DNA from: Bacteriovorax sp. BAL6_X
GTDB taxonomy: Bacteria > Bdellovibrionota > Bacteriovoracia > Bacteriovoracales > Bacteriovoracaceae
DNA length: 64,000 nucleotides
Direction of reading: 5' to 3'
Assembly (NCBI RefSeq): GCF_000443995.1
Contig: NZ_AUMC01000008.1
Location: 213,910-277,909, forward strand
This document shows, one piece after another, positions 27,177 through 36,668 of this stretch (the stretch's first letter is position 1; each line of letters opens with the position of its first letter). Under the pieces are notes generated by a model. The model was not told the DNA's origin, did no database searches, and saw only the letters and a list, made by a program, of their open reading frames with translations. Made by a program: the position numbers and the translations under genes.

Positions 27177-28016
27177 TTATGCTTTATTGAATTTGATAAC
27201 TTCTGTTGGACAAGCTTCAGCGGCCTCAAGAATTAGAAGTCCATTATCAAGTGGTGCATCTGGACGAATAATACAGTTAGTATCAGTAACTTCAAATACT
27301 TCAGGATAGATACCTTCACAAGCGTTACAAACGATACAACCTTCATCGATCCAAACTTTAGAAACTGCAAAGTTTTCTTGAGCAGGAGCACCTGCACCAG
27401 CAGCACCAGCGAATTCACCAGCAAATTGTGGATTAGCAGAAATTCTTAGACCTACAGGAATATCTCCTTGAGGAATTGAATCTGCAATAAATGAACGAGT
27501 TGTTTGGTGATAGAACATCTTTGGTTTTACATAACCATATTTCTCATTGAATGACTCAACAGTATTCTCAGCACCACGGAAAGCTTCAATAAATTTACGT
27601 CCCTTCATAGTACGAGATTGTGTAAGGCCATCTTTAGACTTAAGCTCAATTTCTACAGTTGAAGAATCAAGATTCTCAAGTTCTAAAATTTCTTTAAAAG
27701 CTGGGCCCATTTTAACTTCGACACCAAAGTCTGAATCTTGAACAGCAAAGTCACTTGAAACAGTAATTTGCGTCTTCTTACCAAATGGATTAAATAGCCT
27801 AACAACAACATGATTGAATTTTGCAGGCTCTCTCGAATTATTCCAACGGTAACCAAAAGCAAAACTTTCATCGCTTGAAGATTTTAAAACTTCAAACTTC
27901 GACTTCCCAAATAGGAAGAAGAATGAACCTGAAAGAAGGCTTAAAACACCTAGTTGGACAACCATCCCTGTTACAACTAATAATGCAATAGCTAATGCAA
28001 TTAAAGTAGTATTCAC
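27177..28016 (-). CDS. Membrane-anchored protein with C-terminal [4Fe-4S] ferredoxin domain
   Basis: 279 aa. One or two N-terminal membrane segments (about residues 5-37), a central domain of about 180 residues without recognised homologues, and a C-terminal single-cluster ferredoxin domain: CIVCNACEGIYPEVF gives Cys227, Cys230 and Cys233, and the fourth ligand is Cys269 in EACPTEVI. This matches small [4Fe-4S] ferredoxins with one cluster. The cluster would be tethered to the membrane, most likely on the cytoplasmic side, where it could pass electrons to a membrane enzyme. An Ala/Pro-rich linker (GAAGAGAPAQE) separates the parts. Partner unknown. Confidence 0.82.
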   Translation of the reverse strand: MNTTLIALAIALLVVTGMVVQLGVLSLLSGSFFFLFGKSKFEVLKSSSDESFAFGYRWNNSREPAKFNHVVVRLFNPFGKKTQITVSSDFAVQDSDFGVEVKMGPAFKEILELENLDSSTVEIELKSKDGLTQSRTMKGRKFIEAFRGAENTVESFNEKYGYVKPKMFYHQTTRSFIADSIPQGDIPVGLRISANPQFAGEFAGAAGAGAPAQENFAVSKVWIDEGCIVCNACEGIYPEVFEVTDTNCIIRPDAPLDNGLLILEAAEACPTEVIKFNKA

Positions 28017-28069
28017 TTTATCTCCTTAAATTTCACTTGTAATTTCCTAGAGTATAGCACGAATTAAAA

Positions 28070-29038
28070 TTATTCGTCTAAGGAATTACACATAGTTAAA
28101 TCGATTTTATCTAACGCGGCAGGACTAAATCCTACACAACTTTTAATTAGGCCACCATTAGCAACAGCAAGTCCAAGTGTTTGATTTTGCGATCTTATCC
28201 AATAGTGTCCATCGGCCAAGTCCATCTTTAATGTTTGGCCATTTATAAATCGAAGCGCACTGGCCTCATCTAATTCCAATTTTTCAAAGCCAATGAGCTC
28301 AGTAATTGGGTTTGTATAATTCAATAAAAAATCATTAGCACTAAAATCTTCATCATCAAATATCGATAAATCAATGCTATTCTCTAAGTTAATGCCGGCC
28401 GAATTAGTTCGTCTTAGATCTTCTAGAGCGCCTCTTGTTCCAAGCTTCTTAGCAAGATCATCAAAGAGAACGCGTATATAAGTTCCAGAGGAAACACAAA
28501 CTCGAAAAGTGACTTTACGTCCTTGAACTTCTAAAAGTTCAACTTCATGAATTATTCTTTCTACTGGTGGTTTTTCAATAAAGACACCTTCACGGGCCCA
28601 CTCATGAAGTGCCTTACCTTCATGCTTAGTAGCAGAAAAGGCCGGTGGGCTTTGCATATATGAACCGACAAATGACTTAAGTTCTTTATTTACATCGTCA
28701 AAGCTTACTTCAGAAAATTCTAACTCTTCAATCGTTCCTTCTTGCGTATCAAAGTCCCCTGTTGGAGAATTTATACCGAGGACTCCCGTTGCTATATATT
28801 CTTTAGAATCAATTTGAGTGTATTGATTGAGTCTTGTCGCAGGCCCAATACCAATAACTAAAAGACCTGTTGCAAATGGATCAAGAGTTCCAAAGTGACC
28901 GATCTTTCCAATATTTTTAGGAAGGTTTCTTTTAAAGCGTCTTATCACATCAAATGAAGTCATCCCTTTCGGTTTATCGACTTTAAAAAAGAAAGGCCCA
29001 AAGATTGGGCCTTTAAATTTCTTATTTCTTGAAGCCAT
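28070..29038 (-). CDS. truB: tRNA pseudouridine(55) synthase
   Basis: 322 aa. TruB makes pseudouridine at position 55 of tRNA. The catalytic Asp is in GHFGTLDPFATGLL near residue 50, and the N-terminal KPKGMTSFDVIRR and the VSSGTYIRVLFDDLA thumb segments are typical. The C-terminal about 80 residues resemble a PUA-like extension. The start overlaps the rbfA stop by one base (TAATG-type coupling), and it is the last gene of the rimP-nusA-infB-rbfA-truB operon. Confidence 0.97.
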   Translation of the reverse strand: MASRNKKFKGPIFGPFFFKVDKPKGMTSFDVIRRFKRNLPKNIGKIGHFGTLDPFATGLLVIGIGPATRLNQYTQIDSKEYIATGVLGINSPTGDFDTQEGTIEELEFSEVSFDDVNKELKSFVGSYMQSPPAFSATKHEGKALHEWAREGVFIEKPPVERIIHEVELLEVQGRKVTFRVCVSSGTYIRVLFDDLAKKLGTRGALEDLRRTNSAGINLENSIDLSIFDDEDFSANDFLLNYTNPITELIGFEKLELDEASALRFINGQTLKMDLADGHYWIRSQNQTLGLAVANGGLIKSCVGFSPAALDKIDLTMCNSLDE

Positions 29039-29394
29039 TAGAAAGACTTTCCTTTATCTTTTTCAGATTGCAGAAGTTTTTCAATTTCCTGCTCATCTTC
29101 AAACTGAGAATCATATTCAGCAGTTAAAGAAGGCGTATGCCTTACCTGTAAAGTCTTAGCAAGGTGGCTTCTGATCTTACCTAAAGAAGTGTCCATTGCC
29201 TTAGCAATATCACCTCTTTTGGCCGGATCAAAAGTATCCCAAAATAACTTTGCCGTAGAAAAGTCAGGGCTTATTTCAACTTTTGTAATCGAACAAAAAG
29301 TAAACGCTGAATTATCTAATCCACGACGAAGTAATTGATTTACTTCATTTTTAATCTGTTCTTCATACTGAAGTTTTTTCTTATTGCCACTCAT
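29038..29394 (-). CDS. rbfA: Ribosome-binding factor A
   Basis: 118 aa, usual length. RbfA is a KH-fold factor for late 30S assembly. Typical features: EEQIKNEVNQLLRRGL at the N-terminus, KVEISPDFSTAKLFWDTF, and LAKTLQVRHTPSLTAEYD near residue 85-100. It lies 16 bases after infB and overlaps truB by one base. Confidence 0.95.
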   Translation of the reverse strand: MSGNKKKLQYEEQIKNEVNQLLRRGLDNSAFTFCSITKVEISPDFSTAKLFWDTFDPAKRGDIAKAMDTSLGKIRSHLAKTLQVRHTPSLTAEYDSQFEDEQEIEKLLQSEKDKGKSF

Positions 29395-29410
29395 GACATC
29401 TCCAACCGAA

Positions 29411-32176
29411 TTAAAGAATTGGTGAGTCTGCTGTTAAAACATCCTCAAGCTTACGTTTCTTTTCTTTCAGTTTATATGCTTCGAATAAGTCACCAACTTT
29501 AATGTCATCATAGTTCTCTAAGCCAACACCACATTCATAACCATTCTTAACTTCTTTAACATCGTCTTTAAATCTCTTAAGTGAAGACATCTTACCATCA
29601 AACATGATCTTACCTTCTCTAAGAAGACGAACATTACAACCAACTTGGATATTACCGTCAACAACAACTGAACCAGCAATCGTTCCAATTTTTGGTACAG
29701 AGAATGTATCACGTACTTCTGCGCGCCCGATATACTCTTCAGTAAACTCAGGATCAAGAAGACCTTCAACAGCAAGTTTCACATCATTGATTAGTTCATA
29801 GATGATTGAGTAAGTCTTTACATCAATTCCATACTGCTCTGATAATTTACGAGCTGAAGTTGATGGTCTCATATTAAATCCAAGAACAAAGGCACCAGAT
29901 GTATTTGCAAGCTCAATGTCAGAATCACTGATTTGACCTACACCACCACGGATAACTTTTACTTCTACTTCTGGATTTGAAATTGTCTCAATAGCAGATT
30001 TAATTGCTTCAAAAGAACCTTGTACATCTGAACGAATAATAAGATTAAGATCTTTCTTCTGACCTTCTTCAGTTGCAGCTGTTGCAAAGAAGTCTTCAAG
30101 AGAAACTTTTGGCCCTTGAGTTTGAGCGGCCGCTTCGATTCTTATTCTTTCATCAATTCGGTTTTGAGCGATTTTCTTAGCCTCTCTTTCATTTTTAACA
30201 ACATTAAGAGAGTCACCAGGTGAAGGAGCTTCACTTAAACCAATAATCTGAACAGGCATTGAAGGACCAACTTTCGAATGTTGCTTTCCTTTGTGATCAG
30301 TTAGACTTCTCGCACGTCCGTAAGTTTCACCAACAACAATCGAGTCACCTTTTTTAAGTGTACCTGTTTGAACAAGAACTGTTGCAACTGGACCACGTCC
30401 ATGCTCAACTCTTGACTCAATAACAACACCCTCAGCAGGACCTTTCGGCTCTGCTCTAAGCTCCATAATTTCAGCTTGTAGAGCAATTGCTTCTAGAAGC
30501 TCGTCAACACCATCTCCTTTAAGAGCTGAAATGTGACAGAATTGAGTTTCCCCACCCCATTCTTCAGGAGTGATACTAAATTCAGTTAGAGCTTGTTTAA
30601 TACGATCTGGGTTAGCACCTTCACGGTCCATTTTATTAACCGCTACAATTAATGGCTTACCTGCAGATTGAATATACTTAATTGATTCAACTGTTTGAGG
30701 CATTACACCATCGTCAGCTGCTACAATAAGAATTACGATATCTGTAATATCAGCACCACGTTGTCTCATAGCACCAAAGGCCGCGTGACCTGGAGTATCT
30801 AAGAAAGTTAACTTAGAGTCTTTAACATCTACCGAGTAAGCTCCAATATGCTGAGTGATCCCACCAGCTTCGCCAGCAGCAATCGATTCATTTCTAATAT
30901 AATCAAGTAGAGTTGTCTTACCATGGTCAACGTGACCCATAATCGTAACGACAGGAGCACGTAGAGGTAACTTATTAAGTTGCTCTTCTGAAAGCTCTTC
31001 TTTCCCTAGTGCTGCATCCTCATCAAATGACTGATCTTCGACTCTATAGTCATAAAGCGACGCAATCTGACTTGCTAGCTTAAGACCAATATAATCACCA
31101 TTTCTCACAAGAAGATTAAGATCAAGACACTTGTCGATCATATCCTTAAGCTTCACAGAAAGTTTCTTCGCTAACTGCTCAGCGTAAGCACCACCGTGTA
31201 ACTTAACAACTCTTTTTGCTTCTTTTACTTCTGTAATTTCAGTTGACTTCGAAGGACCTGAATACTGACGCTTTCTCTTGACTTGAGTATACATTGGGCG
31301 TCCAGTACCTTGAAGCGAAGAGTAAGACTTCATTTCTGTACTTGCACGTTCTTCATTAAGAGCTTGCGAACGGTTAACCGTTTTCTTCGCACTTAACATA
31401 GAAGCAAGACCACTCAGACGATTTTTATCCTTTTTCGCTGTACGATCTTCATCACTTCCGGCCGGACCAGCTTTGGCATTAATATCATCTTCAGCTTTAT
31501 CTTCTTTACCTGCTGCTTTCTTTGCCTTGCGAGCAGCGGCTTTCTCTTTATCTTCCTTAGTCGGAGCAGAAACAATTCTTAGACCAAATGGCTTACCATC
31601 TAAAGTCGTCGACTCTTTCTCTTCCACTTTATCCTTAGGAGCTTCTTCTTTAGTCTTAGCTTCAGGAGAGCTTTCTTCTTTAGCTTCGACTTCAGTCGTT
31701 TCTTCTTTTACTTCAGGAGCCTCTGGTTCTTCCATTACAGGAGTACTTACAGACTCTTCAGCTTTTACTTCAGTAACTTCAGAAGATTCGATTACAGCTT
31801 CTGTGTTTTCATCATCAGAAGTAGCCTCCGAAGACTTTGATGAAGCTTTACGACGTACAACAGTTTTCTTTTTACGAGTAACCGTTTTCTTAGCAGGCTT
31901 ATCTTCCTCGCTCTCTCCGTCAGCTTTTGCTGCAGACTTCTTTCTAACTGTCGCCTTTTTCGCAGCTTTCTTTTTGACCGTCTTCTTCTTAGTTGCCTTC
32001 TCAGCAGATGCTTTTTCAGCACTTGATCCAGCAAGTTCTTGCCACTTAGTAATATCTTCATCAGATAGTACAGACATGTGGTTTCTTACTGAGAATCCGT
32101 GAGACTTCAGCTCTTCTACGAGGTCTAATGGCTTCTTTCCGAGTTCATTGGCCAATTCAAATATTTTCTTAGGCAT
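29411..32176 (-). CDS. infB: Translation initiation factor IF-2
   Basis: 921 aa. N-terminal IF2_N helix bundle (MPKKIFELANELGKKPLDLV), a long Lys/Ala/Glu-rich linker (about 55-300), a second IF2_N-like part (about 330-380), then the GTPase domain: GHVDHGKTTLLD (G1), the DTPGHAAFG (G3) and NKMDR (G4) motifs, followed by domains II to IV. IF-2 places initiator tRNA on the ribosome. The highly charged linker explains several long antisense frames across it. It lies between nusA and rbfA in the standard order. Confidence 0.98.
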   Translation of the reverse strand: MPKKIFELANELGKKPLDLVEELKSHGFSVRNHMSVLSDEDITKWQELAGSSAEKASAEKATKKKTVKKKAAKKATVRKKSAAKADGESEEDKPAKKTVTRKKKTVVRRKASSKSSEATSDDENTEAVIESSEVTEVKAEESVSTPVMEEPEAPEVKEETTEVEAKEESSPEAKTKEEAPKDKVEEKESTTLDGKPFGLRIVSAPTKEDKEKAAARKAKKAAGKEDKAEDDINAKAGPAGSDEDRTAKKDKNRLSGLASMLSAKKTVNRSQALNEERASTEMKSYSSLQGTGRPMYTQVKRKRQYSGPSKSTEITEVKEAKRVVKLHGGAYAEQLAKKLSVKLKDMIDKCLDLNLLVRNGDYIGLKLASQIASLYDYRVEDQSFDEDAALGKEELSEEQLNKLPLRAPVVTIMGHVDHGKTTLLDYIRNESIAAGEAGGITQHIGAYSVDVKDSKLTFLDTPGHAAFGAMRQRGADITDIVILIVAADDGVMPQTVESIKYIQSAGKPLIVAVNKMDREGANPDRIKQALTEFSITPEEWGGETQFCHISALKGDGVDELLEAIALQAEIMELRAEPKGPAEGVVIESRVEHGRGPVATVLVQTGTLKKGDSIVVGETYGRARSLTDHKGKQHSKVGPSMPVQIIGLSEAPSPGDSLNVVKNEREAKKIAQNRIDERIRIEAAAQTQGPKVSLEDFFATAATEEGQKKDLNLIIRSDVQGSFEAIKSAIETISNPEVEVKVIRGGVGQISDSDIELANTSGAFVLGFNMRPSTSARKLSEQYGIDVKTYSIIYELINDVKLAVEGLLDPEFTEEYIGRAEVRDTFSVPKIGTIAGSVVVDGNIQVGCNVRLLREGKIMFDGKMSSLKRFKDDVKEVKNGYECGVGLENYDDIKVGDLFEAYKLKEKKRKLEDVLTADSPIL

Positions 32177-32215
32177 TTTTTCTCCGTAGTATGACTACAC
32201 TTTTCTATTTTAAAA

Positions 32216-33628
32216 TTACTTAATTTTAAATGCAGCTAATTCTTCTCTTAATCTTCTTTCTGCTTCATTAAATTTATCAGTACCTTCTTCATCCTGATCA
32301 GCACCTTCTTTATTAATAATACCTAGGTACTTAGGAACTGCAGAAGCAGATACTAATTCTTCTTCACCTTCTGGTTGAAGCTCAATTGACCCTTCTTCAA
32401 CTAGCTTTGCTGCTTCATCAATTGCGGCTTGAGCTGCAGCAGCATCAACACCGGCCATTGAAGCAATCTCTTCAGCAGGAGTTGCCATGAAGTCACCAAT
32501 TGCCATGATACTATTTTGAACAAGTACTTGTGCCATAGCATCTGTAACAGATGGAATTTGAAGTAGGTTTTCAACTGCTTTATTAACTTTTTCTTGAAGT
32601 TTAGACTTCGAGATAATGTTAATATTATATCCAGATAGCATTGCTGCTAGACGAACGTTTTGTCCACGACGTCCAATTGCAAGTGATAACTGATCCTCTT
32701 CTACGATAACGTCCATTGATTTAGAATCGTGATCGATAGAGATATTTTCAATTTCAGATGGTGCAAGAGCGGCAATTGCAAATGTTGCCAGATCATCATT
32801 CCATCTTACGATATCAATTTTTTCACCTTGAAGTTCATTTACAATATTTTGAACACGTGAACCTTTCATACCAACACAAGCACCTACAGGATCAATATCC
32901 TTATCTACTGACTGAACAGCAATTTTAGCTCTTTGTCCTGGTTCTCTAGCAGCAGATTTGATTTCAATAGTTCCATCTTGAATTTCTGGTACTTCTATTT
33001 CAAATAGCTTAACAAGGAACATTGGAGAAGTTCTTGATAGTCTAATTTCAGGTCCGCGGTTAGTCATAACAACTTCCGTTAAGAATGCTTGTACTCTATC
33101 TCCTGGGTTGAATTGTTCACCTGGGATTAGCTCTCTTCTTGAAAGAACAGCGTCTGCCTTTCCAAGATCAACGATCACATTTCCACGCTCATATCTTCTT
33201 ACAATACCTGTTACAAGGTCACCTTGTCTGTGCTTAAACTCAGAGAATAGAATCTCTCTTTCAGCATCACGAACCTTTTGCATGATAATCTGACGTGCAG
33301 TTTGTACGTCAACACGAGTAAAATTAGGGTTTTCAATCTTAATACCTAATTGATCACCAACCTCAACATCTTCATCAAGTTCTCTAGCATCACCTAGGTT
33401 GATTTCAATAATTGAATCTCTTACTTCGTCAACTACGTTTTTATATTGAAAGATCTCAACATCGTCATCATCTTCATTGTAACGAGTTTCGTACTCACCT
33501 TGGATACCAAACTTCTTTCTTGCTGTTACTAAGAAAGCTTGTTCAATAGCGTTTACGATAATTGTCTTATCGATCCCACGGTCTTTTCCTAAAACATCAA
33601 TAATCTTACTTAATTCTGAGAAACTCAT
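32216..33628 (-). CDS. nusA: Transcription termination/antitermination factor NusA
   Basis: 470 aa. N-terminal RNA-polymerase binding domain, S1 domain (GDLVTGIVRRYERGNVIVDLG), two KH domains (DPVGACVGMKGSRVQNIVNEL and LAIGRRGQNVRLAAML), and one C-terminal helix-hairpin-helix unit (ATPAEEIASMAGVDAAAAQAA, about 385-410) ahead of an acidic tail. NusA modulates pausing, termination and rRNA antitermination. It follows rimP by 16 bases. In E. coli NusA represses its own operon, which is relevant to the hairpin upstream of rimP here. Confidence 0.98.
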   Translation of the reverse strand: MSFSELSKIIDVLGKDRGIDKTIIVNAIEQAFLVTARKKFGIQGEYETRYNEDDDDVEIFQYKNVVDEVRDSIIEINLGDARELDEDVEVGDQLGIKIENPNFTRVDVQTARQIIMQKVRDAEREILFSEFKHRQGDLVTGIVRRYERGNVIVDLGKADAVLSRRELIPGEQFNPGDRVQAFLTEVVMTNRGPEIRLSRTSPMFLVKLFEIEVPEIQDGTIEIKSAAREPGQRAKIAVQSVDKDIDPVGACVGMKGSRVQNIVNELQGEKIDIVRWNDDLATFAIAALAPSEIENISIDHDSKSMDVIVEEDQLSLAIGRRGQNVRLAAMLSGYNINIISKSKLQEKVNKAVENLLQIPSVTDAMAQVLVQNSIMAIGDFMATPAEEIASMAGVDAAAAQAAIDEAAKLVEEGSIELQPEGEEELVSASAVPKYLGIINKEGADQDEEGTDKFNEAERRLREELAAFKIK

Positions 33629-33644
33629 TTTTCACCTCAAACAA

Positions 33645-34169
33645 TTACACTTCTGGTTCAAGTGCGATCTTATTAATATCATTTAAGTTTAATTTTAAAT
33701 CAAAATCACTATCGAGAGTCACATCGATAAAATCATCACCAAAGCTATTTAATACGCAAATAATTTTTTTTGCATTAGCTGTCTTTTTATCAAGTTTTTC
33801 ACCTGGAAAAAGATCACCAAACTTCTTACTCAGTTGAACTAGAATACGTTCACTGATACTTAACTCTAGATGCTCTCTCGTTTTTATTTTTCTAAACATT
33901 CCTGGTGAAGACACTTCTAAAACGATGTCATCAGGAATCCAATCGAGTGCTTCCATAGGCTCACTAAAAGCACGGTCAACACTTACACAGTCCTCGATAA
34001 CGGCAGTCTTAGTTTCTTTATTCATTATATAAACACGTAAAGTTTTAGAGCCTTTGATATATTCCATATCGTATAGAAGATACCCTTCTGCACTTACTAC
34101 TTCTTGAGTAAGTTCATAAAACTTTTGTTCCATACCTGAATAAGAGATATCTAAATCCATTAAACGCAT
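33645..34169 (-). CDS. rimP: Ribosome maturation factor RimP
   Basis: 174 aa. RimP assists 30S assembly. Recognisable parts: EGYLLYDMEYIKGSKTLRVYI, the acidic VIEDCVSVDRAFSEPMEALDWI and YVLEVSSPGMFR-like VLEVSSPGMFRKIK. The first ATG at 34169 is close to a GGG that cannot serve as its own binding site; the ATG nine bases on (MDLDIS) has GGGA at good spacing and may be the real start. First gene of the operon. Confidence 0.94.
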   Translation of the reverse strand: MRLMDLDISYSGMEQKFYELTQEVVSAEGYLLYDMEYIKGSKTLRVYIMNKETKTAVIEDCVSVDRAFSEPMEALDWIPDDIVLEVSSPGMFRKIKTREHLELSISERILVQLSKKFGDLFPGEKLDKKTANAKKIICVLNSFGDDFIDVTLDSDFDLKLNLNDINKIALEPEV

Positions 34170-34202
34170 CCCATATGCTTTTATAAAAAAGCCTATAAAA
34201 AT

Positions 34203-34233
34203 AAAAAAAAAGGGTAGCCCTAAAAGTCTACCC
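34203..34233 (-). terminator. Hairpin with T-run between an upstream promoter and rimP
   Basis: On the leftward strand GGGTAG, a 10-base loop and CTACCC are followed by nine T residues, a textbook rho-independent terminator. It lies 34 bases before rimP. It either ends the GNAT operon (34374) or acts as an attenuator, or ends a small RNA, for the promoter at 34315-34342. Confidence 0.85.
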
Positions 34234-34314
34234 GATTATATCTTGTTAAATATTTAACTAATCGTTATTTACTCAAAAATTGAAAAATCTTTTCTAATTT
34301 CTAAGTACTTATTA

Positions 34315-34342
34315 ATTATCAAAGATTTTGAAATCTTGTCAA
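34315..34342 (-). promoter_or_regulatory. Sigma-70 promoter upstream of rimP-nusA operon
   Basis: Leftward TTGACA (34337-34342) and GATAAT (34315-34320) are 16 bases apart. Transcription would start near 34308 and meet the terminator-like hairpin at 34233-34203 after about 75-105 bases. An AAGATTT/AAATCTT dyad lies in the spacer. Confidence 0.75.
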
Positions 34343-34373
34343 GGTTTGTCATTGATAACTTATGAAAACAACT

Positions 34374-34838
34374 TCAATTTACAACTCTATGCATTATAAC
34401 AGCATTACCTCCATCTGCATAGAAATTCTTCTTTAAATGAATTTTCTCAAGCCCCAAAGTCTCATAAAACCTGATAGCGCCTTCGTTTGAAGCCTCCACT
34501 TCCAGGTAAATCTGAAATATTTGGCCATTAAAAGTCTTTTGACAATGACTCAACATGGCCTCAAACAGCTTCTTTGCTATGGAGCGCCTTCTAAAATCCG
34601 GATGAACAATTATTTTATATAAATGGCAAAAATCTGGTGCGTTGACTTCAAAAACACAAATACCTTGAATCTCATCGTCTGCGGCCCAGATACATGAGAT
34701 TTCTCGACCACTTGAGGCCAAGCCTAACCAGCTCTCTTTAGTCCATGGCCAGTTAAAGAAACTTGACTCAAACTTCGCTAGCTCCTCGAGCTTAGGCTCT
34801 ACGATATTAGAAAGTAGACTTTGCTTAAAATCACTCAT
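34374..34838 (-). CDS. GNAT-family N-acetyltransferase, RimI-like
   Basis: 154 aa. KIIVHPDFRRRSIAKKLFEAML gives the acetyl-CoA binding motif (R-R-x-S/G-I-A, about residues 78-84), and YLEVEASNEGAIRFYETLGLEK the motif B typical of RimI-type acetyltransferases. The Ser in place of the usual Gly of QxxGxG is mild degeneracy. RimI acetylates the N-terminus of ribosomal protein S18; other peptide or amine substrates are possible. The ATG lies 2 bases after the upstream gene's stop, so it is translationally coupled. Confidence 0.85.
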   Translation of the reverse strand: MSDFKQSLLSNIVEPKLEELAKFESSFFNWPWTKESWLGLASSGREISCIWAADDEIQGICVFEVNAPDFCHLYKIIVHPDFRRRSIAKKLFEAMLSHCQKTFNGQIFQIYLEVEASNEGAIRFYETLGLEKIHLKKNFYADGGNAVIMHRVVN

Positions 34839-34840
34839 GG

Positions 34841-35335
34841 CTACAGAAATAGTCTCGAACTAATATTCTTAAAAACAAAATCTTTGTATTCAGTAAATTG
34901 TGAAGATGATGTATCTAACTTATTAGATTCCACAAAACTATTATATCTCTTCTTGAGTTCCTTATTAGTGTTATAGATTTCGTAAACTTTACCAACTAGG
35001 TCTTTTGAGACCTTGCATTTTCCAAGTTTAGGATTATCCATGTACTCGTTTTCAAGGTTTAGTGACTTTGACAAAATCAATGCTCTTAGAACTAAATCTT
35101 TTTCACTAGCAACGAAATGACGAGGTCCGATCTTTACTTGCTCAAGCCTTGAACTCAACCCAGACAGCTTTTGGATGTAATTATCCTTGCCTATCAAACA
35201 AACGCTCTGATGATATGCTTTTAAAAGTTCATTGATATTACGGCCAAAGTAAATCTGGCCATTAACAGAGAAAAGGGCCCTGTCTTTAAGGGCCCATATA
35301 TTCATCATAAATATTGAAATAAGAATAAATCGCAT
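34841..35335 (-). CDS. Secreted hypothetical protein, 164 aa
   Basis: A short signal peptide (MRFILISIFMMNIWA) is followed by a helical, Lys/Glu/Asn-rich protein with two Cys. No family is recognised. It is the middle gene of a leftward trio: regulator, this, GNAT, with gaps of 15 and 2 bases. The context suggests coexpression but not a function. Confidence 0.7.
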   Translation of the reverse strand: MRFILISIFMMNIWALKDRALFSVNGQIYFGRNINELLKAYHQSVCLIGKDNYIQKLSGLSSRLEQVKIGPRHFVASEKDLVLRALILSKSLNLENEYMDNPKLGKCKVSKDLVGKVYEIYNTNKELKKRYNSFVESNKLDTSSSQFTEYKDFVFKNISSRLFL

Positions 35336-35350
35336 TAAGTATAATGCTAA

Positions 35351-36634
35351 TTAAACAGGAGAACTAATGTCAACGTTTGCAACAGCTTTACCAGCAGTAA
35401 GCTTTGTTTCCATTTGGTAACGAATCTTAACATCAGGATTGAAAGTATACCCATCCTTTCCACGAATGATGTACTTTCTTTTAGTATTACTGTTGTCCTT
35501 AGGCTCAATAAGCTTTCTTAGACGTGAGATTGACGTGTAGATAAGCTTATCGTGAATAAGAGGATTGTATTCATCTTTCCATATCTCGCGTGCCAGATCT
35601 TCTTTGTCGTAAAAAGAACCACGATTTTTAGCAAGTAAGAAAAGGATCTCTAAAAGAACAAAGCGATGCTTAAAATCAATCACACCAATATTCTTTTCTT
35701 TTACTTTTCTATTATTACGATCAAGATAGATATCAACACTTGAATCATTTACTTCATGAATCTCAGCATCAAGTACGTTAGTTAAACGCTTAAAGGTTGT
35801 TGAATCAACAGCTTGTTTTGCAAGGTTATAATAAAGTGTCGCTCTATCATAATCACCTTTAACCTTTTCAACTTGTCCAATTCCTAAAAGGATATAACCG
35901 TAAAGATTCCAACATTTTTTATTCTGAAGAGTAATATTAGCAAGGTTATAATGCTTTAATGAACCTTCAACATCACCCTTTGCAATAAGGATTTTTCCGT
36001 AAGTCATATGCATTGATCCACCTAAGTATTCCTTATTAATGATTTTTAATAAGTTATCTAGTTGGGCCATATAATCAAGCGATAGATCAAACTCACCTCT
36101 ATTATAAGCATTATTGGCCAGGGCCAACAAACACTTTGAATGAAGATCAGGATCATTTTCTTCTTTGGACTTATTGTAAGAAAGCTCTAAGTCACTAAAT
36201 GCACCTGAGAAATCATTTCTATAAGATTTAATTAAACCAGCGTAGTAGAAGTATTCAGCTGAAAGACTTCCTAAATTCATCTGTAAATCATTTATGATAT
36301 TCTCACTTTGATTTACATACTTAGCAGCTTTCTCATCCTCAAGCTTTTCCGCAGCGATTCTAATTAGAAAACTTAGAATTTTTAAAACACGATAATTATC
36401 CTGAGGACACTCAGCACAGTCGATGGCCTTTAAGAAATTAACTTCGGCCTTATTAAGATCGGCCTTATCATAATGAAGTTTTCCTAGTTGATAATATGCC
36501 TTACCAACTTCTAACTTAGTCAAAATATCCTGTGAAGGAATGAGCCCTTCTCCATGACCAAGAAAGCCTAAAGCTTCAGTTTTAAAGCCGTCATTTACTT
36601 TATTTCCAGATTCTTGTCCCCCGACAATCTGCAT
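35351..36634 (-). CDS. TPR protein with C-terminal winged-helix DNA-binding domain
   Basis: 427 aa. Residues about 40-300 are tetratricopeptide repeats (AYYQLGKLHYDKADLNKAEVNFLKAI, and SLKHYNLANITLQNK and later YDRATLYYNLAKQAV units). The C-terminal part (about 320-410) is an OmpR/PhoB-type winged helix: FKHRFVLLEILFLLAKNRG, DKEDLAREIWKDEY, YTSISRLRKLIE and KYIIRGKDGYTFNP. It is a transcription regulator whose activity is probably set by partner or ligand binding to the TPR part rather than by phosphorylation. Two dyads in its upstream region overlap its own predicted promoter, suggesting autoregulation. First gene of a leftward trio. Confidence 0.88.
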   Translation of the reverse strand: MQIVGGQESGNKVNDGFKTEALGFLGHGEGLIPSQDILTKLEVGKAYYQLGKLHYDKADLNKAEVNFLKAIDCAECPQDNYRVLKILSFLIRIAAEKLEDEKAAKYVNQSENIINDLQMNLGSLSAEYFYYAGLIKSYRNDFSGAFSDLELSYNKSKEENDPDLHSKCLLALANNAYNRGEFDLSLDYMAQLDNLLKIINKEYLGGSMHMTYGKILIAKGDVEGSLKHYNLANITLQNKKCWNLYGYILLGIGQVEKVKGDYDRATLYYNLAKQAVDSTTFKRLTNVLDAEIHEVNDSSVDIYLDRNNRKVKEKNIGVIDFKHRFVLLEILFLLAKNRGSFYDKEDLAREIWKDEYNPLIHDKLIYTSISRLRKLIEPKDNSNTKRKYIIRGKDGYTFNPDVKIRYQMETKLTAGKAVANVDISSPV

Positions 36635-36668
36635 ATCAACTCCCTATTTCTATTCCGCTGTGAGAATT

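Noticed and set aside
31473..32102. Long antisense frame of 209 aa inside infB
   Set aside because: It is a shadow of the Lys/Ala/Glu-rich linker of IF-2, whose codons leave the opposite strand open; no ribosome binding site or recognisable domain.
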